The notes below the pieces were generated by a model. That model searched no databases. It had not been told where the DNA came from and was given only the letters and a program-made list of their open reading frames with translations. 64,000 nucleotides of DNA, from assembly GCA_964468185.1 (NCBI GenBank), contig CAYXTR010000012.1, positions 62,001-126,000 of the forward strand, written 5' to 3'. Source of the stretch: JANQFV01 sp964468185 (GTDB lineage: Bacteria; Planctomycetota; Phycisphaerae; UBA1845; Fen-1342). The position numbers and the translations under genes are program-made. Shown here piece after piece: positions 7,876 to 16,156 of this stretch. Within the stretch, counting starts at the first letter, position 1. Every line of letters begins with the position of its first letter.

Positions 7876-9624
7876 ATGCTTTCAATCGGGTCGCGAGTTG
7901 TAGTTACATTTGGTTTGCTTCTGGGAGTCGCCGCGGCGTCGGCAGGTGCCGACGACGAGTTTTACTATTCATATTTTGATCAGCACCGGCCGCTAGCGTT
8001 GAATACCGCGGAGATTGCCGTGCAGGTTGCGGATTGGCCCGGCCCGGACGGCATTGCGCAGCGTTTGGAGCGGGCTGGTGTCGCGGTCGAAGGGGTGACG
8101 CCGCGCGCGGTGCCCGGCTGGGCGGTGGCCAACCTCAATGTGCAGCGGTCGGCGGATGAAATGCTTGCACTCACGTCGACGCTCGCGGCGTGCGGCGACT
8201 ACGCGTTCGTTTCGCCGGTATTTGTCGGTACCCGCGGGCGGCCACTGCTGATCACGCCTGACTTGCTGATCGGTTTTGCGGAGAGCGTCGGTGCGGACGA
8301 GGCGGAGGCGCTGTTGGTTCAGCACGAAGCCGGCGAGATCGTCGCTCGCTCCTTCGCTGACTTGCCGAACGTTTATCGCGTGCGCAGCGCAAGTCACAAC
8401 GGCTTCGAGGTACTGTCGCTGGCGAATGCGCTGGCGGATCTGCCCGAAGTCGTCTTCTGTGAGTCAGACATGCTCATGCAGGCCGAACTGCATTACGTGC
8501 CGAATGACCCGCTATTCCCTCAGCAGTGGGCGCTCGACCAGGGCAACGACCAGGACATGGACGCGCCCGAAGCGTGGGACGTCACGACCGGCGATCCGGG
8601 TATCGTCGTGGTGGTGATGGACTCGGGCATTCAGCAGGATCACCCCGACATCCACCAGATTCCCGGCCAGGATTTTACCGGAAACGGAACCCCCGGCGGC
8701 GGGCCGTACAACAACTGCGACAATCATGGCACGACGGTGGCCGGATGCATCTCCGCTGTAATTGACAACGGGCTCGGCGTCGTGGGTGTCGCACCGACCT
8801 GCACGGTTACGTCAGCGAAGATGGGCACGACACTGGAGTTTCTCGGCTTCTGCCTGCCGTTCATCGACGCGCAGCCGAGCTATGTCGCCGACGCGCTGGC
8901 CTGGACCGTGAATCAGGGCTACCACGTCACGAATTCGAGCTTCGGCTTCGATGTCAACTCGACCATGACGGTGGCCTACAACAATGCGAAGGCGAATGGT
9001 GTGATCAGCTTCGCCTCGACGGGCAACGACGGCACCGGCTCGCTGGCCTTCCCGGCCAGCCTGGATAGTGTCGTGGCCGTGGGAGCGCTGAGCTCCAGCG
9101 GCAATCGCGCCAGCTTCAGCCAGTACGGCGCCGGTATCGCCTTTTGTGCGCCGGGAGAAGGGATCCTGACGACCGATCGCACCGGTTCGGCCGGGTACGA
9201 GAGTGGCGACACGGCGACGGTCGATGGCACGTCATTCTCGTCGCCGTACGCGGCAGGCGTGGCTGCCCTGGTCCTTTCGCAGGATTCGACGCTGACGCCG
9301 GACGAGGTCGAGCAGGTCATGAACGAGACATGTGTCGATCGCGGGCCGGCGGGCTACGACGTCGAATATGGATGGGGCTTCGTGAACGCGCATAACGCGG
9401 TGCAGGCCGTTACGGCTGCTTACGGACTGGGTGACTTGAACTGCGACGGTGCGGTTGACTTCGACGACATCAACCCGTTTGTCCTGGCTTTGACGTCGGG
9501 GCCGGACTATGCGGCCTACTACGCGGTGTACCCGGATTGCAATCCACTGCTGGCTGACGCCAATCAGGACGGTGTCATTGATTTCGACGACATCAATCCG
9601 TTTGTGGCGTTGTTGAGCGAGTAG
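7876..9624 (+). CDS. Secreted subtilisin-like (S8) protease with dockerin-like C-terminus
   Basis: This is a subtilase of about 582 residues with a signal peptide (LSIGSRVVVTFGLLLGVAAA). After an N-terminal pro-region of about 200 residues, the catalytic triad is visible: Asp in 'VVVVMDSGIQQDHPDI', His in 'CDNHGTTVAGCI', and Ser in 'DGTSFSSPYAAGVAAL'. An oxyanion/structural block reads 'FASTGNDGTG'. The C-terminal 65 residues hold two Ca-loop repeats, 'GDLNCDGAVDFDDINPFV' and 'ADANQDGVIDFDDINPFV', typical of planctomycete extracellular proteins and resembling type I dockerin. ATG 7876 has AGGGAG 9 bases upstream. ATG 7870 is only 3 bases from it. The enzyme is probably extracellular and matures by autoproteolysis. 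Confidence 0.9.
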   Translation: MLSIGSRVVVTFGLLLGVAAASAGADDEFYYSYFDQHRPLALNTAEIAVQVADWPGPDGIAQRLERAGVAVEGVTPRAVPGWAVANLNVQRSADEMLALTSTLAACGDYAFVSPVFVGTRGRPLLITPDLLIGFAESVGADEAEALLVQHEAGEIVARSFADLPNVYRVRSASHNGFEVLSLANALADLPEVVFCESDMLMQAELHYVPNDPLFPQQWALDQGNDQDMDAPEAWDVTTGDPGIVVVVMDSGIQQDHPDIHQIPGQDFTGNGTPGGGPYNNCDNHGTTVAGCISAVIDNGLGVVGVAPTCTVTSAKMGTTLEFLGFCLPFIDAQPSYVADALAWTVNQGYHVTNSSFGFDVNSTMTVAYNNAKANGVISFASTGNDGTGSLAFPASLDSVVAVGALSSSGNRASFSQYGAGIAFCAPGEGILTTDRTGSAGYESGDTATVDGTSFSSPYAAGVAALVLSQDSTLTPDEVEQVMNETCVDRGPAGYDVEYGWGFVNAHNAVQAVTAAYGLGDLNCDGAVDFDDINPFVLALTSGPDYAAYYAVYPDCNPLLADANQDGVIDFDDINPFVALLSE

Positions 9625-9689
9625 CGTTGACAGTGAGTGCGTGGGTGGACTCGGGCGGGGTGTCTGCCTCGCCCGAGCGATCGCCTGCG

Positions 9690-10805
9690 TCAAGGCGAAA
9701 GTGGTTGCCCGTGCACCGTGCGGTACATGGCTTCGAGGTTCTTGAGGCAGCGCGGTGCGAGCGGCAGCATGAAGGGGGCCGCCGTCGGCAGCACAACGAA
9801 ACCCGGTACGTCGGCTGCATGGGAGAGAATATCCTCGACTTCCCTCTTCACATCCACTGCTGGAGCGGTTTCCAGCGTACGTGCCTGAACGCCGCCCATC
9901 AGGCACATGTGATCGCTCAGTCGCGCAATGACCTCGGGCAGAGTCGTGTCGGCTGTGGGAACGGGAAGCGTTTCCAGGGGTTCCAGGGCATCGGCGCCGA
10001 TTTCGGGGATCAGGTCGAGCAGGTCACGCAGGCGGCCGTGGCAGTGGATGATGCTGAAACCGCCGACGGCGTGGATTGCCCGGGTGAGTTCTCGATCAGG
10101 TTCGACGACGTAGCGGGGAAAGAACCGTCGCGGATTCATGAGTGGTGCGCCGCAGTATTCCGGTCCCCACAAGCGAACCGCTGCCTGCTGGATGTGTTGC
10201 CCGATGGCGGTAATTGCCGCGATCAGTTGTGCGTTGGCACGGTCGAGCAGGGCGCGCACGGGGCCGTCGTCACGATGGCAGCGCAGCACGAAGTCGGAGA
10301 AATCGAACAGATCGACGACGCGCCCCAGCGCATCGCCGGGATTCAGACACAGCACGCCATCGTCAGCGGTACGGCTTTCAAGTGCGCGCAGAGCGCTCGC
10401 ATCGAGATGTAGGTCTGGATCGGGCAATGACAACAGGCGATCAACATCGGCAGGACACTTGATCGCCGGCTCGATCTGCCACCAGGTCATCAATCCGGGA
10501 TCGCGGCGCCGCACCCAGCGCAACGGCCCTTTGGGTGTTTCAACACAGCTGAGGCATAGGAGGCTGCCGTCGGATTGCGGGGTGGTCTTTCGCCGCACGG
10601 CGGCAGCGTTGTAGAACACCGGCATCTCGACGGGAGCAAAAACGAAGCTGTCGCCCAGTGTGCGTTCGAGGTCGAGCAGCGGGGCGTAGGACGGCTCTCG
10701 GGTGGGCCAGTCGTCGTTGTACGGGCAATATTCGTAAATGGTGACCGGCATGCGGTCGGGGGTTTCCCGCCGCAGTGCTGCCAGGAGTCGCTCGCGTGAG
10801 GTCAT
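9690..10805 (-). CDS. Uroporphyrinogen decarboxylase-like methyltransferase
   Basis: This 371-residue protein starts MTSRERLLAALRRETPDRMPV, the canonical opening of the UroD/MtaA/CmuA superfamily. Conserved later parts include 'FSIIHCHGRLRDLLDLI', 'IGADALEPLETLP' and 'LMGGVQARTLE', which form the TIM-barrel end. The His-x-Cys-His arrangement ('IIHCHG') is similar to zinc- or corrinoid-linked methyltransferase members rather than to haem-pathway HemE. The gene begins 14 bases after the stop of gcvT on the same strand, so the pair probably shares a transcript. A role in one-carbon or methyl transfer is inferred, and the substrate cannot be named. Confidence 0.78.
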   Translation of the reverse strand: MTSRERLLAALRRETPDRMPVTIYEYCPYNDDWPTREPSYAPLLDLERTLGDSFVFAPVEMPVFYNAAAVRRKTTPQSDGSLLCLSCVETPKGPLRWVRRRDPGLMTWWQIEPAIKCPADVDRLLSLPDPDLHLDASALRALESRTADDGVLCLNPGDALGRVVDLFDFSDFVLRCHRDDGPVRALLDRANAQLIAAITAIGQHIQQAAVRLWGPEYCGAPLMNPRRFFPRYVVEPDRELTRAIHAVGGFSIIHCHGRLRDLLDLIPEIGADALEPLETLPVPTADTTLPEVIARLSDHMCLMGGVQARTLETAPAVDVKREVEDILSHAADVPGFVVLPTAAPFMLPLAPRCLKNLEAMYRTVHGQPLSP

Positions 10806-10819
10806 GCGCCGGTGCGGAG

Positions 10820-11908
10820 TTACTTGCCGCGTTTGTAGAATGGCAGCGGCACGACCGTCGCGGGCGTAGGCTTCTCACGGATGTCGACCAGGAGTTGCGT
10901 ACCCGGCTCTGCCAGTTCGCTCTTGACCAGACCCATCGCGATGTTCTTGCCCAGGGTGGCGCTCATGGTGCCGCTGGTGATCTGGCCCACTTCAGTGTCT
11001 TTCTGGAGGATCGTCGCACCGTGACGGGCGATGCGTCGGCCCTCGATTTCGAAGCCGGCGACGCGCCGGGCGGGGCCGGCCTCCTTGATCTTGCGGAGCG
11101 CTGCCGCACCGATGAAGTCCTTGCTGAGATCGACTGCCCATTCCTGGCCGGCGGTAATCGAGTCCCAATCCTCGGACAACTCGTGGCCGTACAGCGGCAT
11201 GCCGGCTTCCAGGCGCAACGTGTCGCGGGCGCCGAGGCCGGCGGGACGAATGGGACGGTCCATATCGGCCGACTGTCCGATCAGCATGTTGACGGCCGTC
11301 ATCGCGAAGCGTGTGGGCACGATGATCTCGAAACCATCCTCGCCGGTGTAGCCGCTGCGGGCGATGTAGTATTCGGCGCCCATGACGTTGCCGGTCTTGA
11401 AGCGGTAGCGCTTGATATCGTCGATCGGGAAGGGCAGTAGTTTGCTGAGGGTCTCGATCGCCTCCGGGCCCTGGATGGCGACCATGGCGGTTTCGAGCGT
11501 ATTGTCCTTGATCTGGACGTTGAGGTCTTGGCGTTGGGTATCGAACCAGCCGAGGAGCTTCTCGCGATTGGAGGCGTTGCAGACCATCAGGAAGTGATCT
11601 TCGGCCTTGGAGACGATCACGTCGTCAAGGATGCCGCCGTTCTCCTTGCAGATGTGGCTGTAGCGGCACATGCCGGGTTTGGCCGAGCCGATGTTGCGGG
11701 TGTTGAGCTTCTCCAAGAAGGCCTCCGCGTCCGGTCCGCGGAACTCGACCCGCCCCATGTGCGAGACGTCGAACATCGTGGCGTGCTCGCGGGTGAGGAC
11801 ATGCTCCTCGTGGATGCTCGAGTACATGATCGGCATTTCCCAGCCGGCGAAGTCGACCAGACGGGCATCGTGCTCGCGATGAAAAGCGTTGAGCGGCGTT
11901 TGCAGCAT
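10820..11908 (-). CDS. gcvT: Aminomethyltransferase (glycine cleavage T protein)
   Basis: This is a full-length, 362-residue T protein. It begins MLQTPLNAFHREHDARLVDFAGWEMP and contains the folate-binding GcvT landmarks 'VSHMGRVEFRGPDA', 'YTGEDGFEI', 'GLGARDTLRLEAGMPLYGHEL' and the C-terminal barrel 'GQITSGTMSATLGKNIAMG'. It transfers the aminomethyl group from the H protein to tetrahydrofolate, releasing ammonia and 5,10-methylene-THF. No other glycine cleavage gene (gcvH, gcvP) is adjacent. The neighbour downstream is the UroD-like methyltransferase. The 187-bp gap to lysS is a divergent promoter region, and I saw no glycine-riboswitch-like fold in it. Confidence 0.92.
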   Translation of the reverse strand: MLQTPLNAFHREHDARLVDFAGWEMPIMYSSIHEEHVLTREHATMFDVSHMGRVEFRGPDAEAFLEKLNTRNIGSAKPGMCRYSHICKENGGILDDVIVSKAEDHFLMVCNASNREKLLGWFDTQRQDLNVQIKDNTLETAMVAIQGPEAIETLSKLLPFPIDDIKRYRFKTGNVMGAEYYIARSGYTGEDGFEIIVPTRFAMTAVNMLIGQSADMDRPIRPAGLGARDTLRLEAGMPLYGHELSEDWDSITAGQEWAVDLSKDFIGAAALRKIKEAGPARRVAGFEIEGRRIARHGATILQKDTEVGQITSGTMSATLGKNIAMGLVKSELAEPGTQLLVDIREKPTPATVVPLPFYKRGK

Positions 11909-12079
11909 GGCGGGTTCCTGAGTAGCGGGTTCGAAAGCTCACCGGCGGCGGTGGGCCGTGCAGCGTACGTGCCCACCCCGCGGGTCGGACGGTAAGCCGG
12001 CATGATAACCGATTCCGGGCGCGGGCTGAATGGCGCGGGCTCATCAGGCGGGCGGGCTGCGTCGCTGGCCGCTGGACGC

Positions 12080-12085
12080 TATAGT
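12080..12085 (+). promoter_or_regulatory. -10-like hexamer TATAGT placed for leaderless lysS
   Basis: TATAGT ends 10 bases before the lysS ATG (12096), so transcription would begin only about 4 bases upstream of the start codon. No purine-rich ribosome-binding sequence precedes the ATG. No good -35 is visible. Confidence 0.4.
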
Positions 12086-12095
12086 ATCACGCCTT

Positions 12096-13610
12096 ATGAG
12101 TGATCAGATTGCGGACAGGCAGGCGAAGCTGGAGAAGATTCGAGCGCTCGGCGTGGATCCCTATGGTCAGCGTTTCACCGGTGTGACGCCCAATGCAGCG
12201 ATCCGCGCCGCGGGCGAGACGGCTGACATCGACACCGGCCAGATTCTTGAAGCAGGGGCCGAGACGTATCGGGCGGCGGGTCGGGTGGTGCTGCATCGCG
12301 ATATCGGCAGCCTGATCTTCATGACCGTGCGCGACCAGACCGGTGACCTCCAATTCGGCCTGAGCAAGAAAATGATGGCCGACGCGACGGAATGGAAGGT
12401 CGCCAAGCTGCTTGATCTGGGTGATATCGTTGGCGCGGCGGGACGGCTGGGCCGCACCAAGACGGGCGAGCTCACGCTCTGGTGCACGAGTCTGACGCTC
12501 TTGAGCAAAGCCCTGCGGCCGCCGCCGGCGAAATGGCATGGATTGACGGATGTCGAATTGCGCTATCGCAAGCGCTATGTCGATCTCTATGCCAATCCGG
12601 AAGCCCGGCAGGTGTTCGTGCAGCGGGCGCGGATCATTGACCACGCTCGTGAGATACTGCGGCGCCGCGCATTCATCGAGGTTGAAACGCCGGTATTGCA
12701 GCCGATCTATGGCGGCGCGGCGGCGCGCCCGTTCCTGACGCATCACAACACGCTGGATATGCAGCTCTATCTGCGGATCAGTCCGGAGCTGTATTTGAAG
12801 CGCTGTCTGGTCGGCGGACTGGAGCGGGTGTATGAAGTCTCGCGCTGCTTTCGCAATGAAGGGATCAGCCCGCGGCACAACCCGGAATTCACGATGCTCG
12901 AGCTGTACCAGGCATATGGCGACTACCACGACATGATGGACATTTCCGAGGAGATCATTGCCGGGGCGGCCCGGGACGTGATCGGATCGCTGAAGATCCA
13001 CTATGGCGCGCGCGAAATTGACTATTCGACGCCCTGGCCGCGGCGGAAGTATGCCGATCTCTTCGCGGAGCACGTCGGCTTTCCGCTGACCGATGTGGAG
13101 CAAGCACGGCAGCGGGCACGCGAGTTGAAGGCCCGCGGGGAATTCGCGGCAGACGAAGGCAAGCTCGACGACGCCGTTGTAATCAATGAGCTGTTCGAGC
13201 ACTACGTGGAGGACAAGCTGATCCACCCGACGTTTGTTGTGGATTACCCGGCACCACTTTGTCCACTCACGCGGCGGCATCCGGATGACCCGAACATGGC
13301 GCTGCGGTTCGAGATCTTCATCAACGGGACGGAGATCGGCAACGCCTATACCGAGCTCAATGATCCGGCGGTGCAGCGTGACACGCTCAGTCGGCAGCTC
13401 CGCGGCGAGGAAGGCGAGACGATGGCGGTCATGGACGATGACTTCGTCGAGGCGCTGGAGTGTGGCATGCCGCCGGCAGGGGGCCTGGGGATTGGTCTGG
13501 ATCGTGTGGCGATGCTGTTGACCGGCAGCGAGAGCATTCGGGATGTCTTGCTCTTTCCGCTCCAGCGGCCGATCGAGCAGGTTGCCGCTACCCAACAGGA
13601 AGCGCCATGA
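12096..13610 (+). CDS. lysS: Lysyl-tRNA synthetase, class II
   Basis: This 504-residue enzyme starts MSDQIADRQAKLEKIRALGV. An OB-fold anticodon-binding domain (about residues 55-145, 'AAGRVVLHRDIGSLIFMTVRDQTG') is followed by the class II catalytic core. That core has motif 1 around 'RRRAFIEVETPVLQPIYGGA', motif 2 'VYEVSRCFRNEGISPRHNPEF' and motif 3 'GGLGIGLDRVAMLLTG'. It charges tRNA-Lys in the cytoplasm. The longer frame upstream lacks conservation. There is no Shine-Dalgarno, and a TATAGT hexamer lies just upstream, so the message may be leaderless. The ABC permease gene follows 65 bp downstream. Confidence 0.95.
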   Translation: MSDQIADRQAKLEKIRALGVDPYGQRFTGVTPNAAIRAAGETADIDTGQILEAGAETYRAAGRVVLHRDIGSLIFMTVRDQTGDLQFGLSKKMMADATEWKVAKLLDLGDIVGAAGRLGRTKTGELTLWCTSLTLLSKALRPPPAKWHGLTDVELRYRKRYVDLYANPEARQVFVQRARIIDHAREILRRRAFIEVETPVLQPIYGGAAARPFLTHHNTLDMQLYLRISPELYLKRCLVGGLERVYEVSRCFRNEGISPRHNPEFTMLELYQAYGDYHDMMDISEEIIAGAARDVIGSLKIHYGAREIDYSTPWPRRKYADLFAEHVGFPLTDVEQARQRARELKARGEFAADEGKLDDAVVINELFEHYVEDKLIHPTFVVDYPAPLCPLTRRHPDDPNMALRFEIFINGTEIGNAYTELNDPAVQRDTLSRQLRGEEGETMAVMDDDFVEALECGMPPAGGLGIGLDRVAMLLTGSESIRDVLLFPLQRPIEQVAATQQEAP

Positions 13611-13675
13611 CGAGCACTTCGTCGTAAATGAACGAGTAAGCACCGCGCCGCTGAGCAGCGCCTGGCAAGGGATAC

Positions 13676-15331
13676 GTGTACAAGCTCTTCCTGACACTCC
13701 GCTACCTGCGTCGCCGATATATCGCGTACTTTGCGATTGCGGCGGTGATGCTGTGCACCTTCATGGTGTTGATTGTGATGTCGGTGATGGGCGGATTCCT
13801 GGATCAGCTCAAGCTCAAGGCCCGCGGCCTGCTTGGCGACGTCATCATCGATAATCGCTCGTACAGCGGCTTTCCGATGTACGAGGAGTTCATCGCGGAT
13901 ATCGAACGGTGGACCGACGACGACGGTGACCCGCTGATCGTCGAGGCGACACCCGTGATCTACTCGTTCGGCCTGCTGCGCTACCAGGGCACGCCGGAGA
14001 CGCATACGGTGCGCGTGGTCGGGATTCGGATGGAGGAGGTGTTCCAGGTCAATGCGTTCGAGGAGAGCTTGTACTATCACACGTTCTATCCGGGCACGAC
14101 GCATTTGCAGGAACAGCGGCAGCCGCTGCTGGGATTTGATACCGACGCCGAGCCGATTACATGGCGCGACGAGGACGGTGAACGCATCGGAGAGGGGCCG
14201 CCGCCGCGCCTGCCGCCGAAGTACCAGCGGGCACTGGCGGCGAGCTGGGAAGCGGGCTTGCGGGACGAGGAGACGGTGGGATCCGAATGGGCAGCGCTGA
14301 GTGCGGCCGCGGGTCGGCCGGCCATCGTTGGTGTATACGAGGCGGTGGATGGCTTCGGACCGCCGCGGATGGCGGGGGAACCGTATCCCGGCCTGATCAT
14401 TGGCCGCGACATTATTGCGAAACGACTGCCCAGCGGCGCATATCGGCGGTATTGGCTCTACCCGCGCGGCTGCGTGGTCACCCTGACACTGATTCCGACG
14501 TCGGTGACCGGCACGGTGGACACCCCGGTGAAGCAGCCGTTTCGGTACGCGGACGATTCGCGGACGGCCATCTATGAGATCGACTCGCAACATGTCTACT
14601 GCGACTTCGCCTTGTTGCAGCAACTGCTGCAGATGCAGGCGACCGATCGCGTGAATCCGGAAACAGGCGCGGTGATCGGGCAGGTGCCGGGGCGGGCTTC
14701 ACAGATTCAGATCAAGCTCGCGCCGGGCGTGAAGGCGGAGGCGCTGTGCCAGCGACTCGCGGAGCACTATCACACGCTGGCCGACGATCCGCGGCTCGAC
14801 ATGAATGACAAGCAGCTCATCAGCGCGGTCGAGGCGATGACGTGGGCGCAGTCGCAGGCACACATCATCGCGCCGGTCGAGAAGGAGCGGCAGCTTGTCA
14901 CCATCCTGTTCGGTATTATCTCACTGGTGGCAGCGGTGCTCGTGCTTTGCATCCTGTACATGATCGTCCTGCAGAAGACCCGCGATATCGGTATTGTGAA
15001 GAGTATCGGCGGATCCTCCGCGGGGCTGGCGATGGTATTCATCACGTACGGGGCGGCGGTCGGCGTGGTGGGGGCGATCGTCGGCCTCATCGGCGGATAT
15101 TACTTCGTCACATATATCAACGAGATCCAGACGTTCCTGACGCAGCTCAACCCGGCGTGGCAGGTGTGGGACCGGTCGGTGTATTCGTTTGATGAAATCC
15201 CGAATACCGTGCGGGGCGGCGATATGGTGGTGATCTTCATCGCGGCCGTAGCGCTGTCAACATTGGGTTCAGTATTGGCAGCCTGGCGAGCGGGAGCGAT
15301 GCAGCCAGTGGAAGCGTTGCGTTACGAGTAG
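13676..15331 (+). CDS. FtsX-like ABC transporter permease (LolC/LolE type)
   Basis: This 551-residue protein probably starts at GTG 13676, reading (M)YKLFLTLRYLRRRYIAYF, the standard N-terminus of LolC/E-type permeases. One membrane helix (residues 13-36) is followed by a large periplasmic domain of roughly 370 residues. Three C-terminal helices come next: 'LVTILFGIISLVAAVLVLCILYMIVL', 'GLAMVFITYGAAVGVVGAIVGLIGG' and 'MVVIFIAAVALSTLGSVLAAW'. The last is followed by the conserved tail 'RAGAMQPVEALRYE'. With the ATPase encoded 22 bp downstream it forms a lipoprotein-release or MacB-like complex. The periplasmic domain is longer than in E. coli LolC, and the cargo is inferred only. Confidence 0.87.
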   Translation: MYKLFLTLRYLRRRYIAYFAIAAVMLCTFMVLIVMSVMGGFLDQLKLKARGLLGDVIIDNRSYSGFPMYEEFIADIERWTDDDGDPLIVEATPVIYSFGLLRYQGTPETHTVRVVGIRMEEVFQVNAFEESLYYHTFYPGTTHLQEQRQPLLGFDTDAEPITWRDEDGERIGEGPPPRLPPKYQRALAASWEAGLRDEETVGSEWAALSAAAGRPAIVGVYEAVDGFGPPRMAGEPYPGLIIGRDIIAKRLPSGAYRRYWLYPRGCVVTLTLIPTSVTGTVDTPVKQPFRYADDSRTAIYEIDSQHVYCDFALLQQLLQMQATDRVNPETGAVIGQVPGRASQIQIKLAPGVKAEALCQRLAEHYHTLADDPRLDMNDKQLISAVEAMTWAQSQAHIIAPVEKERQLVTILFGIISLVAAVLVLCILYMIVLQKTRDIGIVKSIGGSSAGLAMVFITYGAAVGVVGAIVGLIGGYYFVTYINEIQTFLTQLNPAWQVWDRSVYSFDEIPNTVRGGDMVVIFIAAVALSTLGSVLAAWRAGAMQPVEALRYE

Positions 15332-15353
15332 CGGAGGCAAGACGAAGAGGAAT

Positions 15354-16145
15354 ATGGCGCGACCGGCCCAAACCCAATCACCACAGGCGCGTGCGTCGGA
15401 CCAGACACAGCCGCTGATGATCGCGACTAACCTGCGCAAGACGTATGTGATGGGGCGGGCGCGGCTGGAGGTGTTGCGCGGCTGCGATCTGTCGGTCGGT
15501 GAGGGCGAGTTTCTGGCGATCATGGGCAAGTCGGGCAGTGGCAAGAGCACATTGCTGCATGTGCTGGGGGCGCTGGACGTGCCAAACGAGGGCCAGGTGC
15601 ATTTTCGTGGCACGCCGATCTTCGCACCCACTGGCGTGCGGCGCCTGTGGACCAATGCGCTCGATGTCCTGTCCCGTTTCGAGCGCGTGCGGATCCGCTT
15701 TCGTCGACATCAGTTCGGCTTCGTGTTTCAGTTCTATCATCTGCTGCCAGAGCTGAACGTGCTGGAGAACGTGCTGCTGCAACGCATGGTGGGGGCGTCC
15801 ACATTCGTGTGGCCGACGCAGCGCGGTGCGGCGCGGCGGGATGCACTCGCGGTGTTGGAACGCGTCGGCCTCAGCGAGCGGCTCAAGCATCGACCCCGCG
15901 AGCTCTCCGGCGGCGAGCGCCAGCGGGTGGCGATCGCGCGGGCTCTGGTCCATCAGCCGGCGATTCTCTTTGCAGATGAGCCGACGGGGAACCTGGATGC
16001 GGAGGCGGGGGCCGGCGTGATGACGCTGCTCAAGGAACTGCACGCTGAGGGGCAGACCATCGTCATGGTCACCCACGACCCCAGCGTCGCGAGTCAATCG
16101 GATCGCATTCTGCGCCTCGAAACGGGCCGCCTGCGGCAGGTGTGA
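15354..16145 (+). CDS. lolD: LolD-like ABC transporter ATP-binding protein
   Basis: This 263-residue ATPase has Walker A 'GKSGSGKST', Q-loop 'FQFYHLLPELNVLENV', signature 'LSGGERQRVAIARALV', Walker B 'ILFADEPTGNLD' and H-loop 'MVTHD'. The 'FxFQFYHLLPELNVLENV' stretch and the spacing are those of the LolD/MacB family that pairs with FtsX-type permeases. An insertion between Walker A and the Q-loop ('FAPTGVRRLWTNALDVLSRFERVRIRFRR') is longer than usual. It energises the permease encoded immediately upstream. The first 20 residues are Gln/Pro/Ala-rich and may not be part of the fold, and a later start at 'MIATNLRKTY' is possible. Confidence 0.88.
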   Translation: MARPAQTQSPQARASDQTQPLMIATNLRKTYVMGRARLEVLRGCDLSVGEGEFLAIMGKSGSGKSTLLHVLGALDVPNEGQVHFRGTPIFAPTGVRRLWTNALDVLSRFERVRIRFRRHQFGFVFQFYHLLPELNVLENVLLQRMVGASTFVWPTQRGAARRDALAVLERVGLSERLKHRPRELSGGERQRVAIARALVHQPAILFADEPTGNLDAEAGAGVMTLLKELHAEGQTIVMVTHDPSVASQSDRILRLETGRLRQV

Positions 16146-16156
16146 TTCACACCGCG

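Noticed and set aside
9627..10412. A 261-residue plus-strand frame
   Set aside because: It is antisense to the UroD-like gene, which has the family's start and barrel motifs.
11925..11945. GGGTTCGAAAGC, resembling a tRNA T-arm
   Set aside because: No acceptor, D- or anticodon stems surround it, so it is not a tRNA.
12087..13697. A 536-residue minus-strand frame
   Set aside because: It is antisense to lysS, whose catalytic motifs are complete.
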